A stretch of DNA of 64,000 nucleotides, from positions 3,534,001-3,598,000 of the forward strand of contig NZ_CP026031.1 in the NCBI RefSeq assembly GCF_003726095.1, read 5' to 3'. Origin of the DNA: Niallia circulans. Lineage in GTDB: Bacteria > Bacillota > Bacilli > Bacillales > Cytobacillaceae. The notes below the pieces were generated by a model. The model saw nothing but the letters and a program-made list of their open reading frames with translations, was not told where the DNA came from and made no database searches. The translations under genes and the position numbers were made by a program. Positions 27,977-36,976 of this stretch are shown in pieces. Position 1 is the stretch's first letter, and the number at the start of each line of letters is the position of its first letter.

Positions 27977-28849
27977 TTATTTTACAAACCCTAAAATCAT
28001 TTCACGAATTAATTTACTTGCTGTATTCGCTGTTTGTTCAGATGGATCGTAAATTGGCGCTACTTCAACTAAATCTGCTCCAACTACCTGAACATTCGAA
28101 CGTGCTATTTCATGAATGGATGCTAATAATTCTTTTGAAGTAATCCCCCCTGCATCCACCGTACCTGTTCCAGGGGCATGCGCAGGATCTAATACATCAA
28201 TATCGATAGTTACATATACAGGTCTGCCTGCAAGTGTTGGCAAGATTTCTTTTAATGGCTCTAGCACCTCAAACTTAGAAATATGCATCCCTACTTCTTT
28301 TGCCCACTGAAACTCTTCTTTCATTCCAGAACGAATCCCAAAAGAATAAACATTTTTTGGACCAATTAAATTGGCTGCTTTTTTGATCGGTGTGGAGTGA
28401 GATAATGGCTCTCCTTCGTATTCATCGCGAAGATCTGTATGGGCATCCATATGTATGATAGCTAAATCTGGATATTTTTTATACATTGCTTGGAACACGC
28501 CCCAAGATACTAAATGCTCTCCTCCCATTCCAAGCGGAAATTTATTATCATCTAATACTTTGTCCACAAATTCTTCAATCATATCTAAGCTGCGTTGCGG
28601 ATTTCCAAATGGCAAAGGAATATCTCCTGCGTCAAAGTATTTTACTTCATCAAGCTCTCTATCCAAATAAGGACTGTACTCTTCTAACCCTACAGAAACC
28701 TCTCGAATTCTTGCTGGGCCAAAACGGGAGCCCGGACGGAAGCTAACGGTCCAGTCCATTGGCATACCATACAATACTACTTGGCTTTCTTCATAATTTG
28801 GAAAACTTTTAATAAATACATTTCCTGAATATGATTCATCAAAACGCAT
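27977..28849 (-). CDS. speB: Agmatinase
   Basis: 290 residues. A ureohydrolase with the binuclear manganese motifs GMGGEHLVSW, HMDAHTDLRDEY and TIDIDVLDPAHAPGTG. Converts agmatine to putrescine and urea. AAGGAG precedes ATG 28849. It lies 35 bases downstream of speE on the same strand, so the pair makes spermidine from agmatine, as in B. subtilis speE-speB. Confidence 0.96.
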   Translation of the reverse strand: MRFDESYSGNVFIKSFPNYEESQVVLYGMPMDWTVSFRPGSRFGPARIREVSVGLEEYSPYLDRELDEVKYFDAGDIPLPFGNPQRSLDMIEEFVDKVLDDNKFPLGMGGEHLVSWGVFQAMYKKYPDLAIIHMDAHTDLRDEYEGEPLSHSTPIKKAANLIGPKNVYSFGIRSGMKEEFQWAKEVGMHISKFEVLEPLKEILPTLAGRPVYVTIDIDVLDPAHAPGTGTVDAGGITSKELLASIHEIARSNVQVVGADLVEVAPIYDPSEQTANTASKLIREMILGFVK

Positions 28850-28884
28850 TGGTCATCTCTCCTTTTTATTCAAAGACAGTCCAA

Positions 28885-29736
28885 TCATTCACTTGCTTTG
28901 TTACTATCCCCTTCACAGAGATCTTGAACAAACTTTGGTAAGATGAAGGCTGCTTTGTGTAACTCTTTCGTATAATATTTTGTCTCTATCGAATGGAATC
29001 GACTTTCTGGAACATTTAATGGATCATACTTTTTAGATCCAATTGTAAATGCCCACATGCCACTTGGATACGTCGGAATATTGGCGATATATAATCTGGT
29101 GATCGGGAATATTTCCTTTACATCTCTTTGCACGGAACGAATGAGCTCTCCCTTAAACCAAGGATTATCACTTTGAGCAACAAAAAGTCCATCGTCCTTT
29201 AACGCTTTCGCTATTCCTGCATAAAAGCCTTTAGTAAACAGATTAACAGCTGGACCCACTGGTTCTGTTGAATCGACCATAATGACATCGTATTCCTGCT
29301 CGCTTTTGGCAATATGCATAAACCCATCGCCTACTTGTACATCTACTCGTGGATCATCCAGCTTACCTGCTATTTCTGGTAGAAATTTCTTACTATATTC
29401 AATTACTTTACCATCGATATCAACAAGCGTCGCTTTTTTGACACTAGGATGCTTTAAAACTTCTCGAATAACTCCGCCGTCCCCACCGCCAACAACTAGA
29501 ACATACTCAGGGTTGGGATGTGTAAACAGTGGAATATGGGCTACCATTTCGTGGTAAACAAACTCATCTCTAACAGAAGTCATCACCATATCATCCAATA
29601 ATAGCATATTTCCCCATTCTTCCGTTTCTACCATATCTAACTTTTGAAATGGTGTTTGTTCTGTATGTAATGTACGCTTGATTTTCATCGTGATTCCAAA
29701 ATCGTCGGTCTGCTTCTCTGTAAACCAAATTCCCAT
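28885..29736 (-). CDS. speE: Spermidine synthase
   Basis: 283 residues. Transfers the aminopropyl group of decarboxylated SAM to putrescine. N-terminal beta domain 1-65 (LWYTEKQT-like [17 protein letters not shown]), then a Rossmann methyltransferase-like fold with [23 protein letters not shown] and the gatekeeper segment [14 protein letters not shown]. The start is ATG 29736, eight bases after GGAGG. A five-codon upstream extension includes the Shine-Dalgarno. Confidence 0.96.
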   Translation of the reverse strand: MGIWFTEKQTDDFGITMKIKRTLHTEQTPFQKLDMVETEEWGNMLLLDDMVMTSVRDEFVYHEMVAHIPLFTHPNPEYVLVVGGGDGGVIREVLKHPSVKKATLVDIDGKVIEYSKKFLPEIAGKLDDPRVDVQVGDGFMHIAKSEQEYDVIMVDSTEPVGPAVNLFTKGFYAGIAKALKDDGLFVAQSDNPWFKGELIRSVQRDVKEIFPITRLYIANIPTYPSGMWAFTIGSKKYDPLNVPESRFHSIETKYYTKELHKAAFILPKFVQDLCEGDSNKASE

Positions 29737-30023
29737 TGACATATCCTCCATTCATTTGATTGGTATAAAGTTTCTTATATGCTAAAAGTTCCTTATTTCT
29801 TCATTTCTTGTGAGTACAATCTTCTTTTTATACTTCCCAATCAAACAAATAACAAACACGAAAAAAGTATAGTGGATATTCGTTAAAATGCAAAGATTTT
29901 TTTTATATTCCATGATAAAAATGTTTAAAACGCCAATGTTTACCACATACTAGTTTTATCTATTTACCTTTCATTTAATGTGATAAAAGAACAAAGAAGT
30001 TTCTATTTAGGAGGTGTCATGTT

Positions 30024-32087
30024 TTGGAGGTCATTGTAAATAAACTTAAAAACTCTGGCAAGTATTTACGTCTATTGATTATATTAGGGCTTCTTTTCAT
30101 GATAACCGCCAGCATCATTTTTATCGGTATATATGTATATGCTCGTACACTAGGCCCTCCACCACTTGCTGTTTCTCAGTCAACAATCTACTATTCAGAT
30201 GATGGCAGCATTATTGGCGAAAGCAGCAATGGACAGAAAAGGTATTGGGTGTCCATTGATGATATTAGTCCCTATTTAGTAGACGCTACTGTTTCTATTG
30301 AAGATAAAAATTTTTATTCCCATCACGGCTTTGACTATAAACGAATTGGCGGTGCTATTTTAGCCGACATAAAAGCAATGGCAAAAGTTCAAGGGGCGAG
30401 CACAATAACCCAGCAATATGCCCGAAACTTATTTTTAGAGCATGAAAAGACGTGGAAGCGAAAAATTGCAGAGGCCTTTTACACCCTTCGATTAGAAATA
30501 TTCTATACAAAGGATGAAATACTAGAAGGCTACATCAACACTATTTATTATGGTCATGGAGCATATGGAGCAGAGGCGGCAAGCCAATATTACTTTGGAA
30601 AAAAGGCCTCCGAACTAACTTTAGGAGAAGCAACCATGCTTGCTGGTATTCCGAAGGGACCTAGTATTTATTCTCCTTTTTCATCGATGGAGAATGCGAA
30701 GAAAAGACAGGGCATCATCCTAAATTCCTTAATTGAAAATGGATATATAACAGAGGAAGATAAAAAGTTAGCAGCAAAGGAAAAACTATCGTTAGTAGGA
30801 AAATTTCCAAATGCTAGTGTGGAAACAGCACCTTATTTTCAAGATACTGTAAAAAACATTCTGAAAAACCAGCTTCATTTAGATGATAAAACGATTCAAT
30901 TAGGTGGATTAAGAGTGTATACAACCTTAAACACAGAGCAGCAAAAAATAGCAGAGGAAACGATTAATCAGACGATAAATAAGGCTAGTAATATACAGAT
31001 TGGCTTTGTTGCTATGGATCCAACTACAGGCAATGTTAAGGCAATGGTAGGCGGAAAAGATTATGAAGAAAGCCCATTCAACAGAGCAATTCAAGCAACT
31101 CGGCAACCTGGTTCAACGATTAAGCCTTTATTGTATTATGCAGCACTTGAACATGGATTTACACCTGCTACGATGATGAGCAGCGAACAAACAACCTTTC
31201 GCTTTGATGATGGGAGAGATCCATATACCCCGCATAATTTTAACAATCAATATGCCGATGGAAATATTACCATGGCACAGGCACTAGCTGTCTCTGATAA
31301 TGTTTATGCTGTTAAAACCCATCTTTTTTTAGGGCAAGATACATTAGTGAAAACAGGAAAGAAATTCGGCATTACAACCGATTTACAAGAGGTTCCATCT
31401 CTCGCTCTTGGAACTTCCAATGTTCGTGTGATTGATATGGCAAATGCCTATAGTATATTTGCCAACGGAGGAAATAGGGTATCTCCTGTTTTCATTACAA
31501 AAATTGAGACAAATGATGGGCAATTACTCTATGAACATAAGCCAAAACCAGAAAAGATTTTAGATACGGATTTAACGTTTGTGATGAATCAAATGATGAC
31601 AGGCATGTTTGACCCTACTCTCAATGGCTATGCCTCGGTAACGGGAAGTACTATTAAAGACGACATCACAAGAATTTATGCAGGAAAATCTGGCTCCACT
31701 GAATCAGATAGTTGGATGATTGGTTATACTCCACAGCTAGTATCCGCTGTTTGGACAGGCTATGATCAAGGAGAGCCTATAACTTTAGCAGCTGATAAAA
31801 CATATGCAAAGAAAGTTTGGGTTCAGTTCATGGAACAAAGTTTAAAAAAGGAGCCGATCAAAGGATTTACACCTACCAAAGGTACTGTTGGCGTTTATAT
31901 CGATCCTACGAGCGGCAAACTCGCATCAGCTGCATGTAATACAAAAAGAATGATGTATTTTACCAAAGACACTGTACCAACAGAATATTGTGCTGATTTA
32001 CCAAAAGAAGATTCTAGCGAAAAACCAGCAAATAAGGAAAAAGGAAAAGAAAAAGTACCATGGTATAAACGAATTTTACCTTGGTAG
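30024..32087 (+). CDS. pbpG: Class A penicillin-binding protein (PbpG/YwhE type)
   Basis: 687 residues (B. subtilis PbpG 691). Cytoplasmic stub, membrane helix (about 18-40), GT51 glycosyltransferase (about 70-240; EDKNFYSHHGFD, QGASTITQQYARN) and transpeptidase (about 330-620) with active serine in QPGSTIKPL, SDN in AVSDNVYA and KSGS as the KTG box. Polymerises and crosslinks peptidoglycan; in B. subtilis it acts in the forespore germ-cell wall. Start TTG 30024 after AGGAGGTG; an ATG five bases upstream hits a stop. Its C-terminal tail is lysine/glutamate-rich. Confidence 0.93.
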   Translation: MEVIVNKLKNSGKYLRLLIILGLLFMITASIIFIGIYVYARTLGPPPLAVSQSTIYYSDDGSIIGESSNGQKRYWVSIDDISPYLVDATVSIEDKNFYSHHGFDYKRIGGAILADIKAMAKVQGASTITQQYARNLFLEHEKTWKRKIAEAFYTLRLEIFYTKDEILEGYINTIYYGHGAYGAEAASQYYFGKKASELTLGEATMLAGIPKGPSIYSPFSSMENAKKRQGIILNSLIENGYITEEDKKLAAKEKLSLVGKFPNASVETAPYFQDTVKNILKNQLHLDDKTIQLGGLRVYTTLNTEQQKIAEETINQTINKASNIQIGFVAMDPTTGNVKAMVGGKDYEESPFNRAIQATRQPGSTIKPLLYYAALEHGFTPATMMSSEQTTFRFDDGRDPYTPHNFNNQYADGNITMAQALAVSDNVYAVKTHLFLGQDTLVKTGKKFGITTDLQEVPSLALGTSNVRVIDMANAYSIFANGGNRVSPVFITKIETNDGQLLYEHKPKPEKILDTDLTFVMNQMMTGMFDPTLNGYASVTGSTIKDDITRIYAGKSGSTESDSWMIGYTPQLVSAVWTGYDQGEPITLAADKTYAKKVWVQFMEQSLKKEPIKGFTPTKGTVGVYIDPTSGKLASAACNTKRMMYFTKDTVPTEYCADLPKEDSSEKPANKEKGKEKVPWYKRILPW

Positions 32088-32099
32088 GATAAACTTGAT

Positions 32100-32143
32100 A
32101 AAGCATACTACCAGCTATTTTGTGGGAAGTATGCTTTTTTGTT
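32100..32143 (+). terminator. Terminator of pbpG
   Basis: AAGCATACT (32101-32109) pairs with AGTATGCTT (32129-32137), followed by TTTTTTGTTT, just after the pbpG stop. Confidence 0.85.
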
Positions 32144-32159
32144 TAGGTGCGACAGGGTA

Positions 32160-32906
32160 AAGCTCTCTTCTTCCTCTAAATGGTACCAGAGAGCCTTTCT
32201 CTGTTCCCTTTCCTCTCTCTTCTTCCTCCAAACGGGAACGGAGGGCCTCTCTCTGTTCCCTTTTCTTTCTCTTCTTCCTTCAAACGGGAACGGAGGCTCT
32301 CTCTCTGTTCCCTTTTCTCTCTCTTCTTCCTCCAAAAGGGAACAGAGGGCCTTTCTCTGTTCCCTTTTCCCTCTCTTCTTCCTCCAAACGGGAACGGAGG
32401 GCCTTTCTCTGTTCCCTATTCTCTCTCTTCTTCCTCCAAACGGGAACGGAGGGCCTTTCTCTGTTCCCTTTTCTCTCTCTTCTTCCTCCAAACGGGAACG
32501 AAGGCTCTTTCTCTGCTCCCTTTTCCCTCTCTTCTTCCTCCAAACGGGAACGGAGAGCCTTTCTCTGTTCCCTTTTCTCTCTCTTCTTCCTCCAAACGGG
32601 AACGAAGGGCCTCTCTCTGTTCCCTTTTCCCTCTCTTCTTCCTCCAAACGGGAACGGAGAGCCTTTCTCTGCTCCCTTTTCCCTCTCTTCTTCCTTCAAA
32701 CGGGAACGGAGGGCCTCTCTCTGTTCCCTTTTCCCTCTCTTCTTCCTTCAAACGGGAACGGAGAGCCTTTCTCTGTTCCCTTTCCTCTCTCTTCTCCCTC
32801 CAAACGGGAACGGAGGGCCTCTCTCTGTTCCCTTTTCTCTCTCTTCTCCCTCCAAACGGGAACGGGGGTCTCTCTCTATTATCTTTCCTCTTACTTCCTT
32901 TTCCCC
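32160..32906. repeat. 52-bp tandem repeat array, about 14 copies
   Basis: The anchor AAACGGGAACGGAG recurs at 32230, 32282, 32334, 32386, 32438, 32490, 32542, 32594, 32646, 32698, 32750 and 32802, always 52 bases apart. Degenerate copies flank these at 32178 and 32854. Each unit is a hairpin: GGGAAC pairs with GTTCCC, with inner GAGA/TCTC pairing in several copies, followed by a pyrimidine tract (CCCTTTTCTCTCTCTTCTTCC). 52 is not a multiple of three, and no frame contains a stop, so long frames run through on both strands. It fills the space between the convergent ends of pbpG and the MutS2-like gene. Confidence 0.95.
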
Positions 32907-32933
32907 AGATGGCATAGACAACGGTTCTTGCTC

Positions 32934-34862
32934 CTATTCCTCCTCCAACCACACATCTTCTACATGCTTTCTTTTTTGCTGCTTGTTTATTTTCCGATAT
33001 TCTTTCGATTTAAAAATAATATCGAAATCATAATCTTCTGGATATAGCTCTGTTCCTTTTATATAGAGCTTTAATCGTTTTTGGTTCACGGTTCTTTTTT
33101 CCTGCCGAACCTGGACTATATATCTTCCTTGTACATCAGGACCTTGATAAACAATTCCCATTTCATCCGTTTCTGTAAGAATCACATTATCCCCTTTCTC
33201 AAAAATAGGCTCCCGGGATGGAGTGGGATTAACCGTTTTTTTCTCAACTGACTTTCGCGCGTACTTATTGACTACAATTTGCTGCTGAAAATCCAGCTCC
33301 TTTAAATTCTGGTCATGATGGAAATTCCGATATGTTTTATACGTTATCTGATGCGCTTTTTCGATGAGCTTAGGGTGCAAGCCTAATTTGCTTGCAATTT
33401 CAAACGCCTGGCTTCTTCCGCTTTGTCCCAGTAATAGCTTATATGTTGGTCGCAATGTATTGATATCAAATTCCATTGTTCCATTTAAAAAACCTTCTGT
33501 TTGATCTGCAAATTCTTTCATCTCGCTATAATGTGTGGTCGCAAATAAGGTTGCTCCTTTTTGATAAAGCTGTTCTAAAATGACAATAGCAAGCGCCATC
33601 CCTTCTCCCGGATCAGTCCCTGATCCCAGCTCATCAAGTAATACAAGGGAGCGATCATTGGTTGTTCTTAAGATATCAATTATATTCACTAATCTGGAGC
33701 TAAACGTACTTAAATTTTGTTCAATGCTTTGTCCGTCGCCTATATCCACAAATATATGTTGAAAAATAGCGATTTTACTCCCTGCCTTCGCCGGAATTAG
33801 TAAACCAGATTGAGCCATCATTGTTAATAAACCAATTGTCTTTAATGTGACTGTTTTCCCACCTGTATTTGGTCCTGTAATAACAAGGGCACGATGCTCT
33901 TCTCCAAATGAAAGAGTTAAAGGAACTGCTTTGTCTCCAAGCATTGGGTGCCGAGCCTCTTTTAAATAAATCGTATAATCTTCTGATAAGAAAGGCGGCT
34001 TTGCAGCAATCACTCGGCTATATTTTGCTTTCGCAAATAAAACATCATAATAGTGCATCGTTTCTATCGCTAAATTAATAGCCTCTTCCTCAGCCAAAAG
34101 CTTCTCCGTTAATTCATATAGAATTCTTTCTACTTCAGATTCTTCTGCTAGCTTCATGGTTTCGATTTCTGCTTGCATGTCAGCAAGTTCGATTGGCTCA
34201 ATAAATACAGTTGCTCCAGATGCGGATGTATCCAGTACGCTACCTTGGATTTTTGTTCGATATTCTCTTTTTACAGAGAGTGTCAAATGACCGTTACGTT
34301 CCGAAACAATTTTGTCCTGAAGATAACTCGCATATTTTTTGGATTTCACTAATTGGCTCGCTTTTTCTTTTACTCTATCTGTCAGGATGGACAGCTGTCT
34401 TCTTAAATAGGCTAAATCACTTGAAGCATAATCATCCACATTACTATGTCTAATACATCTTGCTATTTCCTCTGTAAGCTCGCTAACATCAGGAATGGAT
34501 TGAACATAAAGCGAGACATTTGGTGCCGCATATTCTTTATCCCGCATAAATTGTTTAAGCTTTGTACAATGTTCCAAAAAGGAAATAACAAACGGAAATT
34601 GATCTGCCCGAATATAAATCCCTTTTTTTGCTTGGCTTAAATAAATAGACATTTCATCAAGTGTATGAATCGGCACACTACTAGATATTTCTATGATTTT
34701 CATCGCCTCTTCTATTTCCTTGATTGACTGCTCCATTTTTCTTTTATCCTGCAGCGGCCGCAGTTTTCGTATTGTCTCTTTCGCTAAATTTGTTTTGGCA
34801 TAGGATTCTATCTCTTCTAAAATTTTATAAAAACCTAATACTTCAAATGCCTGTTGATTCAT
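32934..34862 (-). CDS. MutS2-like ATPase lacking the Smr domain
   Basis: 642 residues. MutS2-type core: lever/clamp helices (about 1-300), then the ABC-type ATPase with Walker A GPNTGGKTVTLKT (330), signature region SIEQNLSTFS (380), Walker B SLVLLDELGSGTDP (405) and TTHYSEMKEFA. A small beta domain follows (about 550-615). The C-terminal Smr nuclease domain of full-length MutS2 (about 785 residues) is absent; the protein ends in charged residues. MutS2 relatives act on DNA or on collided ribosomes. Start ATG 34862, seven bases after GGAGG; an in-frame upstream extension runs through a terminator and is unlikely. Confidence 0.85.
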   Translation of the reverse strand: MNQQAFEVLGFYKILEEIESYAKTNLAKETIRKLRPLQDKRKMEQSIKEIEEAMKIIEISSSVPIHTLDEMSIYLSQAKKGIYIRADQFPFVISFLEHCTKLKQFMRDKEYAAPNVSLYVQSIPDVSELTEEIARCIRHSNVDDYASSDLAYLRRQLSILTDRVKEKASQLVKSKKYASYLQDKIVSERNGHLTLSVKREYRTKIQGSVLDTSASGATVFIEPIELADMQAEIETMKLAEESEVERILYELTEKLLAEEEAINLAIETMHYYDVLFAKAKYSRVIAAKPPFLSEDYTIYLKEARHPMLGDKAVPLTLSFGEEHRALVITGPNTGGKTVTLKTIGLLTMMAQSGLLIPAKAGSKIAIFQHIFVDIGDGQSIEQNLSTFSSRLVNIIDILRTTNDRSLVLLDELGSGTDPGEGMALAIVILEQLYQKGATLFATTHYSEMKEFADQTEGFLNGTMEFDINTLRPTYKLLLGQSGRSQAFEIASKLGLHPKLIEKAHQITYKTYRNFHHDQNLKELDFQQQIVVNKYARKSVEKKTVNPTPSREPIFEKGDNVILTETDEMGIVYQGPDVQGRYIVQVRQEKRTVNQKRLKLYIKGTELYPEDYDFDIIFKSKEYRKINKQQKRKHVEDVWLEEE

Positions 34863-34894
34863 TTTAATTCCTCCTATTTTTCTTCCAATAGCCC

Positions 34895-34942
34895 TTAAAA
34901 ATAGAAAAAGCCAGCGTGAACAAACACTCACACTAGCTTTTT
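34895..34942 (-). terminator. Intrinsic terminator in the MutS2-like leader
   Basis: Minus strand: 5' arm AAAAAGCTAGTGTGAG and 3' arm TTCACGCTGGCTTTTT make 16 consecutive pairs (three or four G-U), loop of six, then CTATTTTT. It ends about 33 bases before the start codon of the MutS2-like gene. Transcription into that gene must pass it, which implies attenuation. Its 5' arm and loop repeat 12 bases of the upstream short ORF. Confidence 0.8.
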
Positions 34943-34987
34943 GGGTAGACCTATCCACTTTAAGAAGCGGAGTAGGAGATCCTTTAC

Positions 34988-35029
34988 AATAAAAAAATAA
35001 AAACTATGACAAATATGCCATAGCTTTTT
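34988..35029 (-). terminator. Second intrinsic terminator in the leader (or ywhD terminator)
   Basis: Minus strand: AAAAAGCTATGGC pairs with GTCATAGTTTTT (one bulged G), loop ATATTT, then a T-rich run. It could end ywhD transcripts or be the first of two tandem attenuators. Confidence 0.75.
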
Positions 35030-35144
35030 ATCATCTATTGCTTGCTATGAGGCTTATTCTTAACCTTCCTTGAAATTCCCATGCTAAATAAACCGGTATA
35101 TCCCCAGTTTTTTAACAAAATTCAAGGCCGTATATAATTAACGG

Positions 35145-35168
35145 TTAGTTAAGAACACTCACACTCAT
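35145..35168 (-). CDS. Candidate leader peptide, MSVSVLN
   Basis: Seven codons and a stop, with an excellent ribosome-binding site (AAAGGAGA, seven bases before ATG 35168). Twelve of its bases, AGTGTGAGTGTT, are repeated exactly in the 5' arm and loop of the terminator at 34905-34942. They could therefore pair with that terminator's 3' arm instead. This is the layout of ribosome-dependent attenuators that control antibiotic-inducible genes. Translation is inferred only from the strong Shine-Dalgarno. Confidence 0.5.
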   Translation of the reverse strand: MSVSVLN

Positions 35169-35213
35169 AAAACAATCTCCTTTAAAAGGGCTATTTATTA
35201 TAATTTCTCTTTC

Positions 35214-35243
35214 AGTTTATCGATTTCCTCGCTCATTTGTCAA
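35214..35243 (-). promoter_or_regulatory. Candidate promoter for the MutS2-like leader
   Basis: TTGACA (35238-35243), 18 bases, TAAACT (35214-35219). A perfect TATAAT at 35197-35202 lacks a -35 at normal spacing. Either would start a leader containing the short ORF, downstream of the ywhD stop. Confidence 0.4.
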
Positions 35244-35257
35244 CATTTTCAAAAAAA

Positions 35258-35767
35258 TTATCCTAACAAGTCTTGTTTCAGCTGTTCTACAGAGTTATCC
35301 CATAGGCGCTGATCATGTTTTTTCAGAAAATCTGCCAGCACCTTTTTAGACTTCTCATCCATATGATCGACCATAATATGTCTTTTCATACTTTTATCCA
35401 TCTTATTCACATGCTCTGGAAGAGACTTATAACCTCTTCGAATAGAACGGTCTACAGTCATTTCACATGCTGTTACACCAGCATAATAAGGACCTTCAGG
35501 CTTACGGTCAATTGTCACCCAAACTAACCAGTAAGGCTTGCCATTAGGAACCTCTTCCTTTGTTTTCAAAAATTTGATGCCACGTTCCACTGCACTTCTT
35601 GCATGCATGGCGCCGATATCAACGATCGCTTCTCCCTCTTCTACATCAATAATAACAGGAGATACATTTTCTAAACTAAGACTGCCAATTCCAAAGCCTT
35701 TATGCCCATCGGTTGGGTCATTTTTAATAATATTAAAGCCTATTGTTTTCTTCTTTTTTTCTTCCAT
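35258..35767 (-). CDS. ywhD: YwhD family protein
   Basis: 169 residues of unknown function, conserved in Bacillaceae. IGFNIIKNDPTDGHKGFGIGSLSL near the start is the family signature; the C-terminal half is basic and helical. The second ATG (35767) is at the right distance (seven bases) from AAAGGAG; the first would be only one base away. It lies with ywhC and ywhB as in B. subtilis. The ywhA MarR gene of that species is not present. Confidence 0.88.
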   Translation of the reverse strand: MEEKKKKTIGFNIIKNDPTDGHKGFGIGSLSLENVSPVIIDVEEGEAIVDIGAMHARSAVERGIKFLKTKEEVPNGKPYWLVWVTIDRKPEGPYYAGVTACEMTVDRSIRRGYKSLPEHVNKMDKSMKRHIMVDHMDEKSKKVLADFLKKHDQRLWDNSVEQLKQDLLG

Positions 35768-35870
35768 TTTCATACTCCTTTTGCGATTTATTATAAACGA
35801 TCGCGGATTGGTATAGCTTGACGATTTTTATTAGTCGTATATATAAAACCGACTTTTATCCTCTGTAAAA

Positions 35871-36509
35871 TCAAAATAACAATTGATTAAACAGCGACAG
35901 AAAAAAGTATCGTATCACTTCAATCCAAGGGAATATCGTATAGCTTGATAAACCTGTAACAATTAATACAATAAATAAAATAGATCCATAAACTTCATAC
36001 TTGGACATCGCTGCTCTGACTCGTGAGGAAACCAGATCTTCAATAATTCGGTAACCATCTAAAGGGGGCAAAGGAAGCAAATTAAAAGCAAATAGTAATA
36101 AGTTCATATAAACAAAAATTTCAAAAAACGGATATAAATCAAAATTACTTCCCATTGGTACTTGTAACTTTATTAATATTGCAAGAATGATAAAACCAAG
36201 AAAAGCTAGTATTAAGTTACTAACAGGACCTGCTAAAGTCACCAATACTCCAGCTAATTTTGGCCGCTTAAAATAATGACGATTAACCGGTACTGGCTTC
36301 GCCCATCCGAATCCTGCGATTAAGATAAAAATTGCCCCTATGAGATCAATATGAGCGATTGGATTTAGCGTTAACCTTCCTTGCTTTTGCGCCGTGGGAT
36401 CTCCAAATTTATAGGCTACAAATGCATGTGCGAATTCATGGAAGGTAAAACCTATTACAATGGAAATAATAATATATGGCAAATCCGCCAAATTTTGCGA
36501 AAATAACAA
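35871..36509 (-). CDS. ywhC: Site-2 protease family membrane metalloprotease (YwhC)
   Basis: 212 residues with five or six hydrophobic segments. The zinc motif HEFAH (GFTFHEFAHAFVAYKFGD) is in the first helix and the second metal-ligand motif PPLDGYRI is near residue 155. Members of M50B cleave substrates within the membrane; the substrate here is unknown. TTG 36509 is about nine bases after GGGAG. Confidence 0.88.
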   Translation of the reverse strand: MLFSQNLADLPYIIISIVIGFTFHEFAHAFVAYKFGDPTAQKQGRLTLNPIAHIDLIGAIFILIAGFGWAKPVPVNRHYFKRPKLAGVLVTLAGPVSNLILAFLGFIILAILIKLQVPMGSNFDLYPFFEIFVYMNLLLFAFNLLPLPPLDGYRIIEDLVSSRVRAAMSKYEVYGSILFIVLIVTGLSSYTIFPWIEVIRYFFLSLFNQLLF

Positions 36510-36730
36510 ATGATTAGCTCCCCTCTATACACAGTTTCTATGGAAAATGAATATTCTCTATCTAGTAATGTTTCCTTTTAAAATTATACATGATATTAAA
36601 TTGGAAAGGAAAATTTTCTTTTGTTGCCTCTTCATAAGACTCTATTTACATGCATATACGCTGATTAGAAACTTGCACTTTTCCAAGAAATATGAAAAAC
36701 TACAATCAAAACTAAGGAGGATTTGAACAA

Positions 36731-36916
36731 ATGCCATATGTCACTGTAAAAATGTTAGAAGGTAGAACGGAGGAGCAAAAGAAAAATTTAGTAGAGAAAG
36801 TAACAGAAGCAGTTGTGGAGACAACAGGCGCATCAAAGGAAAAAGTAGTAGTCTTTATTGAAGAAATGCCTACAAACCATTATGCTGTTGCAGGCAAACG
36901 CCTAAGCGATCAGTAA
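36731..36916 (+). CDS. ywhB: 4-oxalocrotonate tautomerase family enzyme (YwhB)
   Basis: 61 residues. After removal of Met the N-terminus is the catalytic Pro-1 (MPYVTVKMLEGRTEEQKKNL). Small hexameric tautomerase; the natural substrate in Bacillus is not known. AAGGAGG lies before ATG 36731. A terminator follows directly. Confidence 0.93.
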   Translation: MPYVTVKMLEGRTEEQKKNLVEKVTEAVVETTGASKEKVVVFIEEMPTNHYAVAGKRLSDQ

Positions 36917-36925
36917 AAGCAGTTC

Positions 36926-36976
36926 AAAAAGGTCCCGCCCAGCAAATCAAATCGTTGCACGGCAGGACCTTTTTTT
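36926..36976 (+). terminator. Terminator of ywhB, shared with ywgA
   Basis: AAAAAGGTCCCGCC pairs with GGCAGGACCTTTTTTT around a 20-base loop. It overlaps the end of the convergent ywgA. Confidence 0.85.

Noticed and set aside
32108..33047. Several long open frames (139-302 codons) on both strands across the 52-bp array
   Set aside because: The array has no stop codon in any frame and its period is not a multiple of three, so all frames stay open and translate to the same low-complexity repeats (SSSKRERRAFLCSLF-like). No ribosome-binding sites or protein features support them.
34863..34958. Upstream in-frame extension of the MutS2-like gene
   Set aside because: It would translate through a 16-pair terminator stem and has no Shine-Dalgarno; ATG 34862 has GGAGG and matches the family start.
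34863..35257. T-box riboswitch before the MutS2-like gene
   Set aside because: Terminators are present, but no T-box sequence (AGGGTGGNACCGCG type), specifier-loop architecture or aminoacyl-tRNA related gene could be found.
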